Positions 11,766 through 22,170 of a stretch of DNA of 64,000 nucleotides are shown here, one piece after another. Made by a program: the position numbers and the translations under genes. Origin of the DNA: Ashinkailepas kermadecensis (taxonomy: Eukaryota > Arthropoda > Thecostraca > Neolepadidae); the NCBI GenBank assembly GCA_034440615.1, contig JAOTOM010004569.1, forward strand, positions 278,023 to 342,022, given 5' to 3'. Positions within the stretch are counted from its first letter, which is position 1, and each line of letters opens with the position of its first letter. Under the pieces are notes generated by a model. It did not search any database and was not told where the DNA came from. It saw nothing but the letters and a program-made list of their open reading frames with translations.

Positions 11766-12750
11766 AACCTCCAGATGAGAAGACAAATAATTTTCAGGAG
11801 AGGATCATGTTCGGGAACCCAAAAACCTAGGATTAGCCTATTTTTCAAAACATATACCTACCTACCTACATTGACATACAGCAGTTGTTGAAAAGTTTTT
11901 TTTTCTAGGCCAGCTAGACCCAGGGCATGATGCATTCTTCCTTGATGAATCTTGCATGGATTATTGATCATGCATGCATAATTGAACATTTATGTACAAC
12001 ACCATTGTGATCTAGGAATGCCCTCATGAAACTTGCAACTCGACTGAAACTCCTGCTACTGGGGAGAAGAAGCTATGGTGCACTTAGCCCCCCTGACTAT
12101 CCTTTCTTCTGCTCTTGAACGAGGCTAACAACTTGAACACATACAATGGAGGTGTTCTCCCTGCCCGATATTGGCAGGGAGCCTGCCAATATCGGGAACA
12201 ATGCATTTATTTTGGAGGTGCTTGATGGTGAGCCTTCTGGAAATGGCACAGTGTTAGGCAGGACAATTATTACTGGGTCATTTAGGTCATTCAAACCCTT
12301 TGCTGAAGCTAAAGAATAGGTCTTTCAATTATAATGCATCAAAGTACCCTATATTTCCATAAAATATGCAAGATAGCATAGAGAAAGTTGGTAAAATTGA
12401 GTGTAAACCAATGGTGAAGGGAAACCTTCAAGCCCACTACCAAACCAACTTTGTGGGAGCCACAAACCGACTCAATTTTATTATGTGTGGATACCTATTG
12501 CAGTGCAGGATCTGGGTGCTATGTTGAAGTTAGGTGATGTGTGGCAGGTATATATGATTCAGGTTGTGCATCATGCCGATGTGGATTGAAGTATTGATGT
12601 GGATTGAAGTATGAAGTACACTCATTGCTTTGCATATGCATTGACACCCATTCATCTTGTTAATGTTTTTTTAGTCAATTACTACATGCACATGCAATTA
12701 TCTGTATATATCCTATATACCAACCATTATAGTGCATGACGGATGAGAAA

Positions 12751-13081
12751 TAATGTGAGGTGAAAACAAAGGTATAGCGGTGGTGGTGGTTATTGGTTTT
12801 ACGACACGTCGACCGTTGAGTCATATAGCGTCGCCAATCTCTCACGCCGATTGGTCGCGGGCGAAGAGTAGCGACAGGTGAGATTCGAACCCACAATTCT
12901 TCGATTGTGAGACGAGCATCTTACCACTAGACCACTCGTCCCCAACAAAGGTATAGCAAAAATAATATATTCAACAGATAAATACTAATTCCCTTCTTTA
13001 ATTGGACACAGATGAAGATGCATTGACATCAAACTGTCTGTTGAATGAATTATTTTTGCTATAACTTTGTTTTCACCTCAC

Positions 13082-13085
<4 letters not shown>
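12751..13085. mobile_element. Palindromic MITE nested in element A and split by a SINE
   Basis: The left arm TAATGTGAGGTGAAAACAAA (12751) and the right arm ending TTTTCACCTCACATTA (13085) are inverted copies. Pairing continues through GGTATAGCAAAAATAAT...TTCAACAGA and its complement (about 13036-13068) once the SINE is removed. The element would be about 156 bp without the SINE and one duplication. TA-rich flanks do not allow a sure target-site call. Confidence 0.75.
12779..12943 (-). mobile_element. tRNA-derived SINE, type I tail, copy 3
   Basis: On the minus strand, box A TGGTCTAGTGGTAAGATGC and box B GGGTTCGAATCTCAC form a tRNA-like head. The tail hairpin is CGACGC pairing with GTGTCG (one G-T wobble), then TAAAACCAATAACCACCACC. 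A perfect 14-bp target-site duplication AACAAAGGTATAGC flanks it (12765-12778 and 12944-12957). The head differs from that of the copies at 7445 and 15722, while the tail is the same type. Confidence 0.9.
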
Positions 13086-13121
<36 letters not shown>

Positions 13122-13124
13122 GGC
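13085..13124. repeat. TA/TG microsatellite
   Basis: (TA)n passing into (TG)n next to the right end of the MITE. Confidence 0.85.
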
Positions 13125-13799
13125 AGTGCACAATGAATCATATGGCTTATGAATCTGATACCATTGAGTCGGATCTGAATCGATTCAAATTTATGTTTGA
13201 GTCATGAGTTGAATCGGATCTCTGTAGCTCTGAGTCTGAATTGAGTCGAATCAAATAATTTTGACCTGCTGTGAATCATGAGTTGAATCGGATCTCAAGA
13301 CCTATGAGTCAAATGTGAGCCGATTAAACAAAATTGAGTCGAGCACAAGTCTGCGTACTGGGCTTCCAAACTATTAAAAACAACTGTAAAATTTTGAGAT
13401 TTTTTCATTCTGAACGCTTTCTTTTTGCTCAGCAAAGGTTACTGCATTTCACTTCAATTCACTTCTGTTGGTTGCGGGGGAGAGGCAAGACACCATGCCC
13501 CCCCTTTTAAGCACTTCGGGGGCCACGGCCGGAATGAGCCCTTGGATCCGTCAGTGTCCCAAAAATAGGCGGGGATATTCCCGGGTATTGTGTATAGGGG
13601 CTGTTTGGTTATGTTAACCACATTGGTTCTCTTAGCCATACAACCAAAGCGGTGCAAACCAAGTCACTCTACAGAGAAATGCAAGTAGTGCCCACCGCAG
13701 AACTACCTCCCACCCCACGATGATAAAAATGTCACACCTCCAGAACATTGTCTTTTCGGCAGTGCCCGTGACTGGTGGCAGATCGGGAGCGCCACCATC

Positions 13800-14065
13800 C
13801 CCACGATACTCTGCCAGTATTGTTGGGAGCACCATCACGCCCGACGATACTCTGCCAGTATTGTCGGGAGCATCAACATGCTCCTCGAAACTCTGCCAAT
13901 ATTGTCAGGAGCACTACCATCCACATAATACTCTGCCAGCATTGCCGAGAGCATTACAATGCTCCTCGAAACTCTGCCAGTATTGTCGGGAGCACGACCG
14001 TGCGCCACGATACTGCGCCAGTATTGTCAGGAGCACCATTCCCCACGACACTCTGCCAGTAATTG
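13800..14065. repeat. Tandem repeat, about 40-bp unit, seven copies
   Basis: Units start near 13804, 13844, 13886, 13926, 13967, 14008 and 14046 and share ACTCTGCCAGTATTGTCGGG followed by AGCA. Open frames over the array are repeat translations. Confidence 0.85.
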
Positions 14066-14698
14066 TGTCAACAGCAGGCGGCGGCGCAATGCACTGCTGG
14101 GCCACTCAGCGTGCATCACGGCCACACAATGGTGACCACTAGTGGAGGGAGTGCCGCCCATATATCGCAGCCAATGTCTCAATTAGTGGTGGCAGATAGT
14201 GGTGGCAGAACACTTGCAACTGCAATAAGGCCAAAAATGCCGGTTAGCTTTCCAGGTATCGAACAGTAGAATATGGCTGGAACCAAGTTGAGATGATAAT
14301 ACTATATACGTGTCATGAACTAGATTTGAAGCACATGGTATACCACGGGTGCTGTGAATGAATTTGAAGCAGCACCCATAACCACGGGTGCTGATTTCGG
14401 AAAATCATTGGGGGTCAAAATACATGAAGGCAATGGGCAGCCCGAAATGGATGGGGACACACACCATGTAGAAAGTTATAATAATTGAGAGAGCAAAGCC
14501 AACATCGAGGGGGCATTTGCCCCTTCAAAAGTATATAAAGCAATACCACTGCCTACAACTATCTTTCGGATCAGATCCTCACACCCCGTCTCGGGGGGGG
14601 GGGGAATCACGATATAACCCCTCTAAAATGCAACCTAGGCGTCGCACAAAAACACAAAAACGAAAGAGGCATCATCGGAAAGCGCTCGACGAGTAGGG
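14066..14698. other. No gene recognised
   Basis: No coding or RNA motif recognised. A poly-G run lies near 14591-14605. A short direct repeat (CCACGGGTGCTG) occurs at 14344 and 14384. Confidence 0.5.
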
Positions 14699-14713
14699 CC
14701 AGAAACCATCCAA

Positions 14714-14770
14714 GTTAGTTATTTGGGCTGGGCGCGTCCGCAACTATGACCACATTGTGCCCATATGGAA
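14714..14770 (-). mobile_element. Solo LINE/SINE 3'-tail insertion
   Basis: The 57-bp insert reads, on the minus strand, a hairpin (GGGCAC against GCGCCC, one mismatch) then AGCCCAAATAACTAAC. Its flanks CCAGAAACCATCCAA (14699-14713) and CCAGAAATCATCAAA (14771-14785) match at 13 of 15 positions, a target-site duplication of LINE-like length. Confidence 0.75.
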
Positions 14771-15199
14771 CCAGAAATCATCAAAAAAAAGCTTCCCTTC
14801 GACAGGTGACGTCACTAGGGGGCTATGAGGTCACGACTGACGCCATGCTTTTGGCTCTTGTGAGTTCATTTTGGGGAGGATTTTGAAAACAAAACTTATT
14901 TGAAATCAGAAAAGGAAGGCGAAATCGACCATGGCCACAAAATGTTTGCCCACCCAGGAATAATTTCTAATTTGGAAAAGCTTGTGTTTTCGACTTTTAT
15001 TTTCTAATGGGTAGAGCACACCGAGAAACGTTATTTTAAGTAAACGTAGTCCGACATAAAGTGCATACTTTAGCCAGAATCTTCGATTTTAGCCCGAATG
15101 GTCAAAAATGCAAATAAAATAAGTCTTAAACGCACAAATTAATATAGTGCATTTTGTTCCGTCCCTAAGGATAAGTAAACGCTGACAGTGTCATTCAAA

Positions 15200-15707
15200 T
15201 ATCTGTACCAACCTACAACGGCTGGGATGCCACTCTATAGACAGCATAAGTGCCCCTACAACTGCTGGGATGCCCCTCTCTCCAGACTGCATGTTTGACC
15301 CTACAACGGCTGGAGTGCCCCTCTGCAGACTGTGGGGTGTCCCCACAAAGGCTGAGGTGCCCCTGTGCACCTGGGCGCCCATAAAATGACTGAGCCACTC
15401 CGCACACTGCAGGGACGCCTCTACAACGGCTGGAGTGCTACTAAAATGGCCAGGATGCCTCTATTGGCAGAGCACCAGTCATCTATACTAGATGAACACC
15501 TCTGCAATGTCTGGGGAGCTCTGCTGCGTGCAGTGGTGCCTCTATGACGACTGTGGTGTCCCTCTCCAGACAGCATGGTGTGTACCTCTGTAGATTGCAT
15601 GGGTGACCATACAATGGCCGGTGTGCCCCTTGTAGACTGCAGAGGTGCCCCTACAATGGCCGGTGTGCCCCCTGCAGACTGCAGTGCCCCTACAATTGTT
15701 GAGGTGC
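15200..15707. repeat. Degenerate tandem repeat, about 36-bp unit
   Basis: Around fourteen imperfect units built on CCCCTACAACGGCTGGAGTG and CCCCTCTGCAGACTG. Frames on both strands (GHTGHCRGT-like peptides) are translations of the array. A SINE is inserted at its right edge. Confidence 0.8.
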
Positions 15708-15721
15708 CATCTTGCAGACTG

Positions 15722-15931
15722 GGGCGTCGCCAGCTCAGTGGTCAAGCTGGGCGTTGGATGGAGTTTAGGGGCGCATCGACTGCGTCGGTCATGCAGCGTT
15801 AAGCTGAGCGTCTGGCATGCCAGAGGCACGGGGTTCGATTCACCGCGGTACCCGCCCTTCCTGCCAGGTTGAGAGACATGCGACGCCATATGGTCTCAGC
15901 TGCTAAATGCGTCGTAAAATCACAACCACCA
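15722..15931 (+). mobile_element. tRNA-derived SINE, type I, copy 2, interrupted
   Basis: Box A CCAGCTCAGTGGTCAAG near 15730, box B GGGGTTCGATTCACC near 15830. The tail hairpin CGACGC / GCGTCG is followed by TAAAATCACAACCACC. Flanks CATCTTGCAGACTG (15708-15721) and CATTCTGCAGACTG (15932-15945) match at 12 of 14. A 43-bp foreign piece (15755-15797) splits the tRNA-like head. Confidence 0.85.
15755..15797 (-). mobile_element. Solo 3'-tail insertion nested in a SINE
   Basis: The 43-bp insert reads on the minus strand GCTGCATGACCGACGCAGTC and then GATGCGCCCCTAAACTCC. It is bounded by GTCAAGCTGGGCGT (15741-15754) and GTTAAGCTGAGCGT (15798-15811), 12 of 14 identical. The uninterrupted SINE at 7445 has this word only once, so the second copy is a target-site duplication. 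Confidence 0.8.
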
Positions 15932-15945
15932 CATTCTGCAGACTG

Positions 15946-16676
15946 TAGGGGTGCCCAATTTGTCGTGATAAATTGAAACCCGCTCAATTCGTGTCGCGAT
16001 AAGTGGGGTAAACTAGTATGTATGTATAGGTTCGGTCGCATCGTGACGAACAGCTGGTTGACATCGTTGCATGATAATTATTGGAGTGTTACGACGCATC
16101 AACTGCTCAGGCTAGCCTGATATCACAGCTCCGCCATCACCATCACCATTCACTTACTCCGCATGGATGATTAAGCGCTCATTTCAAACGCAACCAGTGC
16201 GTGGAAAAATCATGAAATCTGTATTGCTCAAGTTCATTTACACTGGTATTTTCCATTTTATGGCTGTATTCTACACATTACTTCGCGGGTGCAATGCTAG
16301 TAAACATGTCCTTGCAAATGGAATTGTCATGCAAAAACTGTGCTTCTGGCGTAGCGCGGCCATTGTCTGCCGACCGGGGCCGACAAATGCCAGTCATGGC
16401 TGTAGGGCCCACGTGCGGGCCGCGTGCCTACCCGGCGCGGGCGCAGGGTCGGCGGACGCAGCCGCCGCTATAATGACGGCCGCCGGCCGGCCAGCAGCAG
16501 CAGTCACCCGGCGAGCCACCGGATCGATAGTCGGGCCGCCGCGCACGCGCCGACCCACCCAGTCGGCTGCCGTACAGCCGCCATACCGGACGCAGGCGGT
16601 GGTGGCCGGCGCGACGAGTGGCGCACACGTCTGCACAGCACACCGGCCCAGGCGCGGCACCAGGCGCGGCGACACC
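15946..16676. other. Upstream region and probable 5' UTR of the GTP cyclohydrolase gene
   Basis: Composition changes from AT-rich to strongly GC- and CpG-rich near 16380. The downstream frame stays open back to 16167. The translated upstream part is low-complexity Ala/Arg/Pro and does not resemble the family, so I read it as 5' UTR. No clear TATA box. Confidence 0.5.
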
Positions 16677-17420
16677 ATGAACGGCGACACCATGAACGGC
16701 GACAACAGCGGTGCGGCGACAAGCAGCACGGCCGGCGACGAGCGCGACCGGGAGACCAACGGCGCGGCGGCGGTCGATCCGATGCAGCGGCGCCGCAGCT
16801 CCCTCCAGCACGCCAAGTGCATGTTCCACAACGACCTGGAGCTGGACCACCGGCCGACGGCGCGCGAGCTGCTGGTCGACGAGATGGCCGTCAGCTACCG
16901 CCGCCTGCTCACCTCGCTCGGCGAGGACGTCGGCCGCGAGGGCCTGCTCAAGACGCCCGACCGCGCCGCCAAGGCGCTGCTCTACTTCACCAAGGGCTAC
17001 GACCAGACCATCGCCGAGGTGCTCAACGGCGCCATCTTCAACGAGGACCACGACGAGATGGTGATCGTCAAGGACATCGAGATGTTCTCCATGTGCGAGC
17101 ACCACCTGGTGCCGTTCACCGGCCACGTGTCCGTGGCCTACCTGCCACGCGGCCAGGTGCTCGGCCTCAGCAAGGTAGCGCGCATCGTGGAGGTGTTCAG
17201 TCGGCGGCTGCAAGTGCAGGAGCGGCTCACCAAGCAGATCGCGCACGCCCTGCTGGAGGCCATCCACCCGAGCGGGGTGGCCGTCACCATCGACGCCAGG
17301 CACATGTGCATGATGATGCGCGGCGTGCAGAAGAACGCCAAGACGGTCACCAGCTGCATGCTCGGCGTGTTCCGGGACGACCCCAAGACGCGCGAGGAGT
17401 ACCTGGCGCTCATACGGTAA
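16677..17420 (+). CDS. GCH1: GTP cyclohydrolase I
   Basis: Converts GTP to 7,8-dihydroneopterin triphosphate, the first step of tetrahydrobiopterin synthesis, in the cytosol as a homodecamer. From the ATG at 16677 (context CACCATGA) the product has 247 residues, close to the 250 of mammalian GCH1; an in-frame ATG at 16692 is an alternative. The frame is open to 16167, but the upstream translation is low-complexity. After a variable Ser/Thr/Asp-rich N-terminus, the core runs from about residue 68 to the end: [60 protein letters not shown]. The zinc ligands Cys140, His143 and Cys211 are all present, and the end YLALIR is normal. No intron interrupts the core, which is unusual for an animal GCH1. 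There is no poly(A) tract at the 3' end; the nearest clear AATAAA is near 18647. It is probably functional, but a retrocopy origin is possible. Confidence 0.96.
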   Translation: MNGDTMNGDNSGAATSSTAGDERDRETNGAAAVDPMQRRRSSLQHAKCMFHNDLELDHRPTARELLVDEMAVSYRRLLTSLGEDVGREGLLKTPDRAAKALLYFTKGYDQTIAEVLNGAIFNEDHDEMVIVKDIEMFSMCEHHLVPFTGHVSVAYLPRGQVLGLSKVARIVEVFSRRLQVQERLTKQIAHALLEAIHPSGVAVTIDARHMCMMMRGVQKNAKTVTSCMLGVFRDDPKTREEYLALIR

Positions 17421-18831
17421 GAGCTGGCCGGCGAGAGTCGGAGGGTCATCAATCTCGGCGCGCGGATTGCGCACAATGAGCGCTGCTCTGGGCTACATAG
17501 GTTCTCATCAGCATGCTGTTTCGATGCAGCAGATGCCGCCATCTACGGCGCGCGTAGCCGTCAAACGCTTACATATGCTAGACTGTAGGGCGATGTTGTG
17601 GTAAACAAGCTTTCTGACAGGATTCAGCGTCCTGTCATCATATCGTGTACCCTTCAAGGTAGTTTATTTCCTTCGCATGCCCAAGTATCTGCGAAGCCGG
17701 CGGTCGTGTTTCCCTTACATCTCTTTGCGCAGACGGTGCAGCATCCCTGTCAATGTCCGCAAATCCGAGCATGCCAGCCGGTTCACACCGGCATCGGCAC
17801 TGCGCGTGCCGCACGATAATCCGCCTCGCCGCATGGATCTCGCGCCTGTCCGCCGTCGTTGCGTTGTTTCGGGACGGCAGCTCTCAATGTGCCAACTGGA
17901 TACTTATCTGTGACGTCACGGGACCAATTCGGCACTGCCGATTCCACGACCAGGGACCAGTCGGCGGCCGCAGGGCGCCGACCACTTGTGTGTGTGTGTG
18001 TGTGTGTTGACATGTTGCTCGGCGTGCGTCGACGCGTGCGGCCGGCGCGCGTGGCTTGTGCCGGTCGGCGGATGTCAGCTCCGACCGCGAGAGGCGCCGC
18101 TGCCGCCGCCGATGTCTCAGTCAGTTGCCAATACACGTGCGCGCGCGACCGGCTGGTCTGGTTTGGCGGCCACCGCCACGACAACGTTCTCGCCCGCCGG
18201 TCACGGCCCGGCCCGGCACGACCCGGTTACGCCACATGGCCGCCGAGCCGCCGGCCGCCGGCACATACCGCGGCGCCGCTCACCGCTCACCTCCCCCACC
18301 CGGCCACACAGCGTGCGACCGCGTAGGCGGAGCCAGGGTGCAGGTGCGCAATTCGCCGGCTTGGCGGTTCCGCCAGCGGGGACCCGGCACCATCGACCGC
18401 TTCGAAATGTTCATCGACCGGGCTTAAAAACGTGCCACGGATCAGATATTACGCAACCAGCAAACAGGCACAAACGTGGGACAAATAACGGTTGTTCGAA
18501 AAAGGTACGGTCATTGTTTATCTACACAAAAATATTAAATACCAGTGAGAACATCAATAGCAATAGTAGCAATACAATATCATAAACAGCAGCAATGCAA
18601 TATCAACAGCAACAATAGCACCCATGCAATACAATAGCAGCCCCGAAATAAAATAAAACAATATAATAGAAACCAAACAACAGGTTCGATGCCATCAAGC
18701 GGTGTAATCGGAAATCAGCAGTTCGCTGACCGATTCACACACCACTGGTAGGACACATTGCAGGCGCATCGACTACGTTGGCCATCTTGCGACCATTTGG
18801 TTAATGATTGGTCACGTGCTGGCTTTGATCG
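17421..18831. other. 3' flank of GCH1; GT microsatellite and possible poly(A) signal
   Basis: GC-rich to about 18420, then AT-rich. (GT)n at 17988-18007. AATAAA occurs at about 18647 and 18652 on the plus strand and could be a distal poly(A) signal for GCH1. A partial 3'-tail remnant (GGCGCATCGACTACGTTGGCC) lies near 18763-18783. No other gene seen. Confidence 0.45.
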
Positions 18832-19078
18832 GTCGGCCTCTGCCCGGGAGACTTCATCAGCAGAGCTGGTGAGTGTTCACCGTGTCGCAGGACTGACAAT
18901 GGTCGGCCTCTGCCCCGGAGACTTCATCAGCAGAGCTGGTGAGTGTTCACCGTGTCGCAGGACTGACAATGGTCGGCCTCTGCCCCGAAGACTTCATCAG
19001 CAGAGCTGGTGAGTGTTCACCGTGTCGCAGGACTGACAATGGTCGGCCTCTGCCCCGAAGACTTCATTAGCAGGACTG
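18832..19078. repeat. Tandem repeat, 70-bp unit, about 3.6 copies
   Basis: Units begin with GGTCGGCCTCTGCC at 18832, 18901, 18971 and 19041 and are nearly identical (CAGCAGAGCTGGTGAGTGTT inside). The last copy is partial. Confidence 0.95.
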
Positions 19079-20078
19079 ACGCCACCGGACGGAGCCAGCC
19101 GTGTTCGGTCTAAAGTCGTGCTGTGTTCACAGACACACTGGCTGTCCCGCCGCACGTCCTGATGAGCGACGGCATACGGCTTCCACTTCTGCCGCACCAA
19201 TAACTGCTCACCAAGCCCTGAGCAAGCAACACTCACGCACATATTTGGCGTGGAGAACCCCACAACAAGCTCGCGGCGGTGCATTGCCAAACAAGTCCTT
19301 GGCATAAATTACGTCCTACGATAACTGGGACCATGGGAGTTGTTTTGTACACTTTTGAGGGGGCATGTGCCACCTCAATGTTGGCTTTGTTCCCGTCCCA
19401 ATAATTCAAACTTTTAACATGGGACCCCATGGAGCATCATTAAAGCATCGGGAGATGTGACGCACTGGCGCTCTATACTTTTCTTAACATTCGGGGAGTC
19501 AGTACGGTTCCGAATTCGCCCAAAATCGACTGACAAGAAGAGGATTTCAGTCTTTCGACTGTCGACTTTCGCGATTCTCGACTGTTTTCCACACCGTTCC
19601 AGACAGATGTCGGACGGCCGCAAAACCTAAAACGGGCGCGGTGTCCAGCGGGTTCAGGACATGTTCGCCACCAGGGCTGAATGGCGTGCGCCAGCTAAAG
19701 TTGGAGACCAGATGACCACCTGCCCAAGCACGGAAATTCCACCGCAAGGCCATGCTTCGTGCAAGGATGAGTCGAGGAGTCAAATCCATCACTACATCGC
19801 TCCAGGAAACATGTGGTGGCAGCCGGAAAATCCAAGCAGCGATAGAGCAGAGCTGGGTCTGAGTGAAAAAATACAACTTGAAATACACATCACGAGTCGC
19901 TGCTGAACGGTGCCTGCAAGCGCACAATCCGCTGCAATTATTTCTTTGCAGGATTAAAACAAATCCTAAATAATATTGGGATACAAATGGTAACAACAAA
20001 GATTAAAAGAGCAGACCTGACTGTATGATTGAGGAAATTACAATGCGAAACGCTGCAACAAATTATTTCGGCTTCAAA
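19079..20078. other. No gene recognised
   Basis: The 150-codon minus-strand frame at 19547-19999 and neighbours show no motif I recognise and no gene-like context. Confidence 0.45.
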
Positions 20079-20410
20079 AGCGTGAGGATCAGGCCTGGCT
20101 GGCGGGGCCGATCTGATAAACAGGGCCAGTCACACGGGGTCATGTCATTACAGGGTCAGTAGCATGAGGATCAGGCCTGGCTGGGCGGGGCCGATCTGAT
20201 AAACAGGGCCAGTCACACGGGGTCATGTCATTACAGGGTCAGTAGCGTGAGGATCAGGCCTGGCTGGGCGGGGCCGATCTGATAAACAGGGCCAGTCACA
20301 CGGGGTCATGTCATTACAGGGTCAGTAGCGTGAGGATCAGGCCTGGCTGGGCGGGGCCGATCTGATAAACAGGGCCAGTCACACGGGGTCATGTCATTAC
20401 AGGGTCAGTA
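20079..20410. repeat. Tandem repeat, 83-bp unit, four copies
   Basis: Units start at 20079, 20161, 20244 and 20327 and are almost identical. They contain GTGAGGATCAGGCCTGGCTG, CACACGGGGTCATGTCATTA and end GGGTCAGTA. Confidence 0.97.
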
Positions 20411-21367
20411 TATTTTGTTCACCTGGTGGTTCAAACCGGTTATGGTTTTAACCTGCCAAACAGAATTGACTCAATCCATTTTGCCGTGGGAACTGGACAA
20501 TACATCGGCTTACTAAAAACCCTTCGACAATTATATATGAAACAAGGCATGTGAGCATGGAAGCGCAATACAACCCACAAATGCCAGCTGTTTTCTGCAA
20601 ACCAGCTGTTTACACTAGCTAGAATACTTGAGAACAAACTGACTTAATTTACGTGAACAAACCTCCTTTCCACTCAAAAACAATGGTTGCAAAAATAAAC
20701 TTTAATATTAAAGTAAGATATGGCAGTGTTTTAAGTCCGTGGGTTTATATATTTGAGCAAACACAGGCAGGTTAATAATACCACAGGAGATACATAATAA
20801 CACATTACAGGTCCTACAGCCGTTTTCAATGTATAGGAACCAATGACATGCCTAGTGAGCTTCATCCAGAAAAAAACGATTTTATCAACTACTTTTCCGG
20901 TTTATGTCAACCTCGGGTGGCTTCACAAAATATTTATTTCAAACGCAGGAGGAAAACATTGTGATCATTAGCTACCATTCGCCCCGAAAAATACAACGCA
21001 GGGACATAACATGCGGGCATGTGTGCTCCTTACAAACAGACAATCCATGTCTTAAAAGCCACCATAACACGAACGACGTGAACGGGAGACACGATACCAA
21101 ATAACTCTTCCTCGTCATGCAACTAGTGACACATGCACTGGGGCATCCCGAACGTAAGTGGCGATGCACAAAATGAAGTAGGGTTACTTTACATGCATAG
21201 TTGGAAATACTCTACTTAACTTGGGGTATGTCCACATACATGTTCTTCAGTGAAACATTGCCGGTGCTTAACCACTCACAGACATGCATTTTCCCAGAAT
21301 GGTGAAAGTGGTGATAGAGATTTTTCGGGATCACGATACTTCAAGATAAGTATTCGTGGGGCAGGTA
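20411..21367. other. No gene recognised
   Basis: AT-rich sequence with only short open frames and no repeat recognised within the window. Confidence 0.5.
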
Positions 21368-21838
21368 GCCTTGCCTTAGCTGGGCTAGCGTGGTGGGGAG
21401 CACTGGAGATGTTTGTATTGTGAGACCCGCGCTAGTCCGCAACATTATAAGGAGACCGACGGTATGCTTCAGCTGGGGTTGGTTTCGATGTCTGATTGCC
21501 ACCCGGTGTTACGGTGGTTTGGACCTATTGCGAAGGTCCTGGGGGAGTCGTAGTGTTTGGTGTAGCCATGAGTGGGTAGGTTTCGGCTCCGCGAGATATT
21601 CCACCGCAAATGGCCCTACGGGGGTGGGGACGCCTACTGCCGTGACAGCAGGACGCCAAACATCCGCCGAGCTATACGGGGCAGGCGGCGCTTTCGCCCG
21701 GCCGGGAGAGAGACTCACCACCCCGACCGGGATCCAGCGCCGCCCACCCCTTGACCCCAGCCGGCCGGGCCGGCAGACACAGGGAAGAATCCCAGGTCCC
21801 CGGCCCGAGGCGACCAGCCACTTGACCCGTATGGGGCC
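21368..21838. other. GC-rich segment of unknown nature with 157-codon frame
   Basis: The plus-strand frame 21390-21863 is rich in Gly, Arg and Pro. It ends next to the minus-strand LINE relic that begins at 21839. It could be the GC-rich 5' end of another retrotransposon, but no conserved motif supports this. Confidence 0.3.
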
Positions 21839-22170
21839 CTATGGCCTCAGGAAAACAGGGTAGGCCATCTTATAGGTCGTCTCGATATCATTTTGGTGGT
21901 AGGTCGTCTCGAATCCTACTTCTGACAGAAAGTGAAAGACCTTGCCATTGCGTTCAACATAACTGCAATAGTCAGCATTCGAGCAGTATCGCCAGTGTCG
22001 CACGCGCCCCCCAGCATAACCTCCGCAAGAATACAATACATGGCGCAACCGTCAAACGTGCGGGGCATCGAGAGCACCGCGGTGGCTCGCTTCTGCACAG
22101 CAGATAACAATGGGTAGTATAACAGTTACCAATTATCAGTCTACAGAGTGTCACCTTCTCCGTTTTGAAA
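21839..22170 (-). pseudogene. Second Jockey-type LINE C-terminal relic
   Basis: On the minus strand one frame reads LCRLIIGNCYTTHCYLL then PPRCSRCPARLTV, and after a frameshift RNGKVFHFLSEVGFETTY. These correspond to RIGHTYATHRYLL, PQCPRCPETLTV and RNLFRYLSAVGF in the LINE at 2344-4952. The Cys/His module is present once here, showing that a single copy is the normal state. 5'-truncated and frameshifted. Confidence 0.8.

Larger units (their letters stand above)
9910..13353. mobile_element. hAT-like non-autonomous element A, full copy (3.44 kb)
   Basis: The terminal inverted repeats are CAGACTTGTGCTCGACTC at 9910 and its exact complement ending at 13353. The flanks CGTCCTGG (9902-9909) and CGTACTGG (13354-13361) form an 8-bp duplication with one mismatch. 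CAG termini plus 8-bp duplications are hAT features. Each subterminal region (about 9925-10115 and 13135-13345) is packed with GAGTCA/GAATCA words in both orientations. No transposase frame is visible. A 465-bp left-end copy lies at 47648-48112. Confidence 0.85.
9264..13556. mobile_element. hAT-like element B, copy 1, split by a nested element
   Basis: The left end ACTGGCGGATCTAGCCCACC (9265) and the right end TTGGATCCGTCAGTG (to 13556) are inverted copies of each other. Left 9264-9560 matches 54542-54835, and right 13370-13556 matches 55285-55461, the two ends of an uninterrupted 920-bp copy. Removing the nested 3444-bp element and its duplication leaves about 840 bp, close to that copy. The flanks TCCCCTAT and TCCCAAAA agree only partly, so the 8-bp duplication is decayed. 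No transposase frame is seen. Confidence 0.7.

Noticed and set aside
12868..12943. Minus-strand tRNA gene
   Set aside because: Box A and box B are good, but the unit is inserted with a 14-bp duplication and a SINE tail, so it is a retroposon head.
16424..17479. 351- and 348-codon frames overlapping the GTP cyclohydrolase gene
   Set aside because: Shadow frames of a GC-rich coding region; the true frame carries all family motifs.
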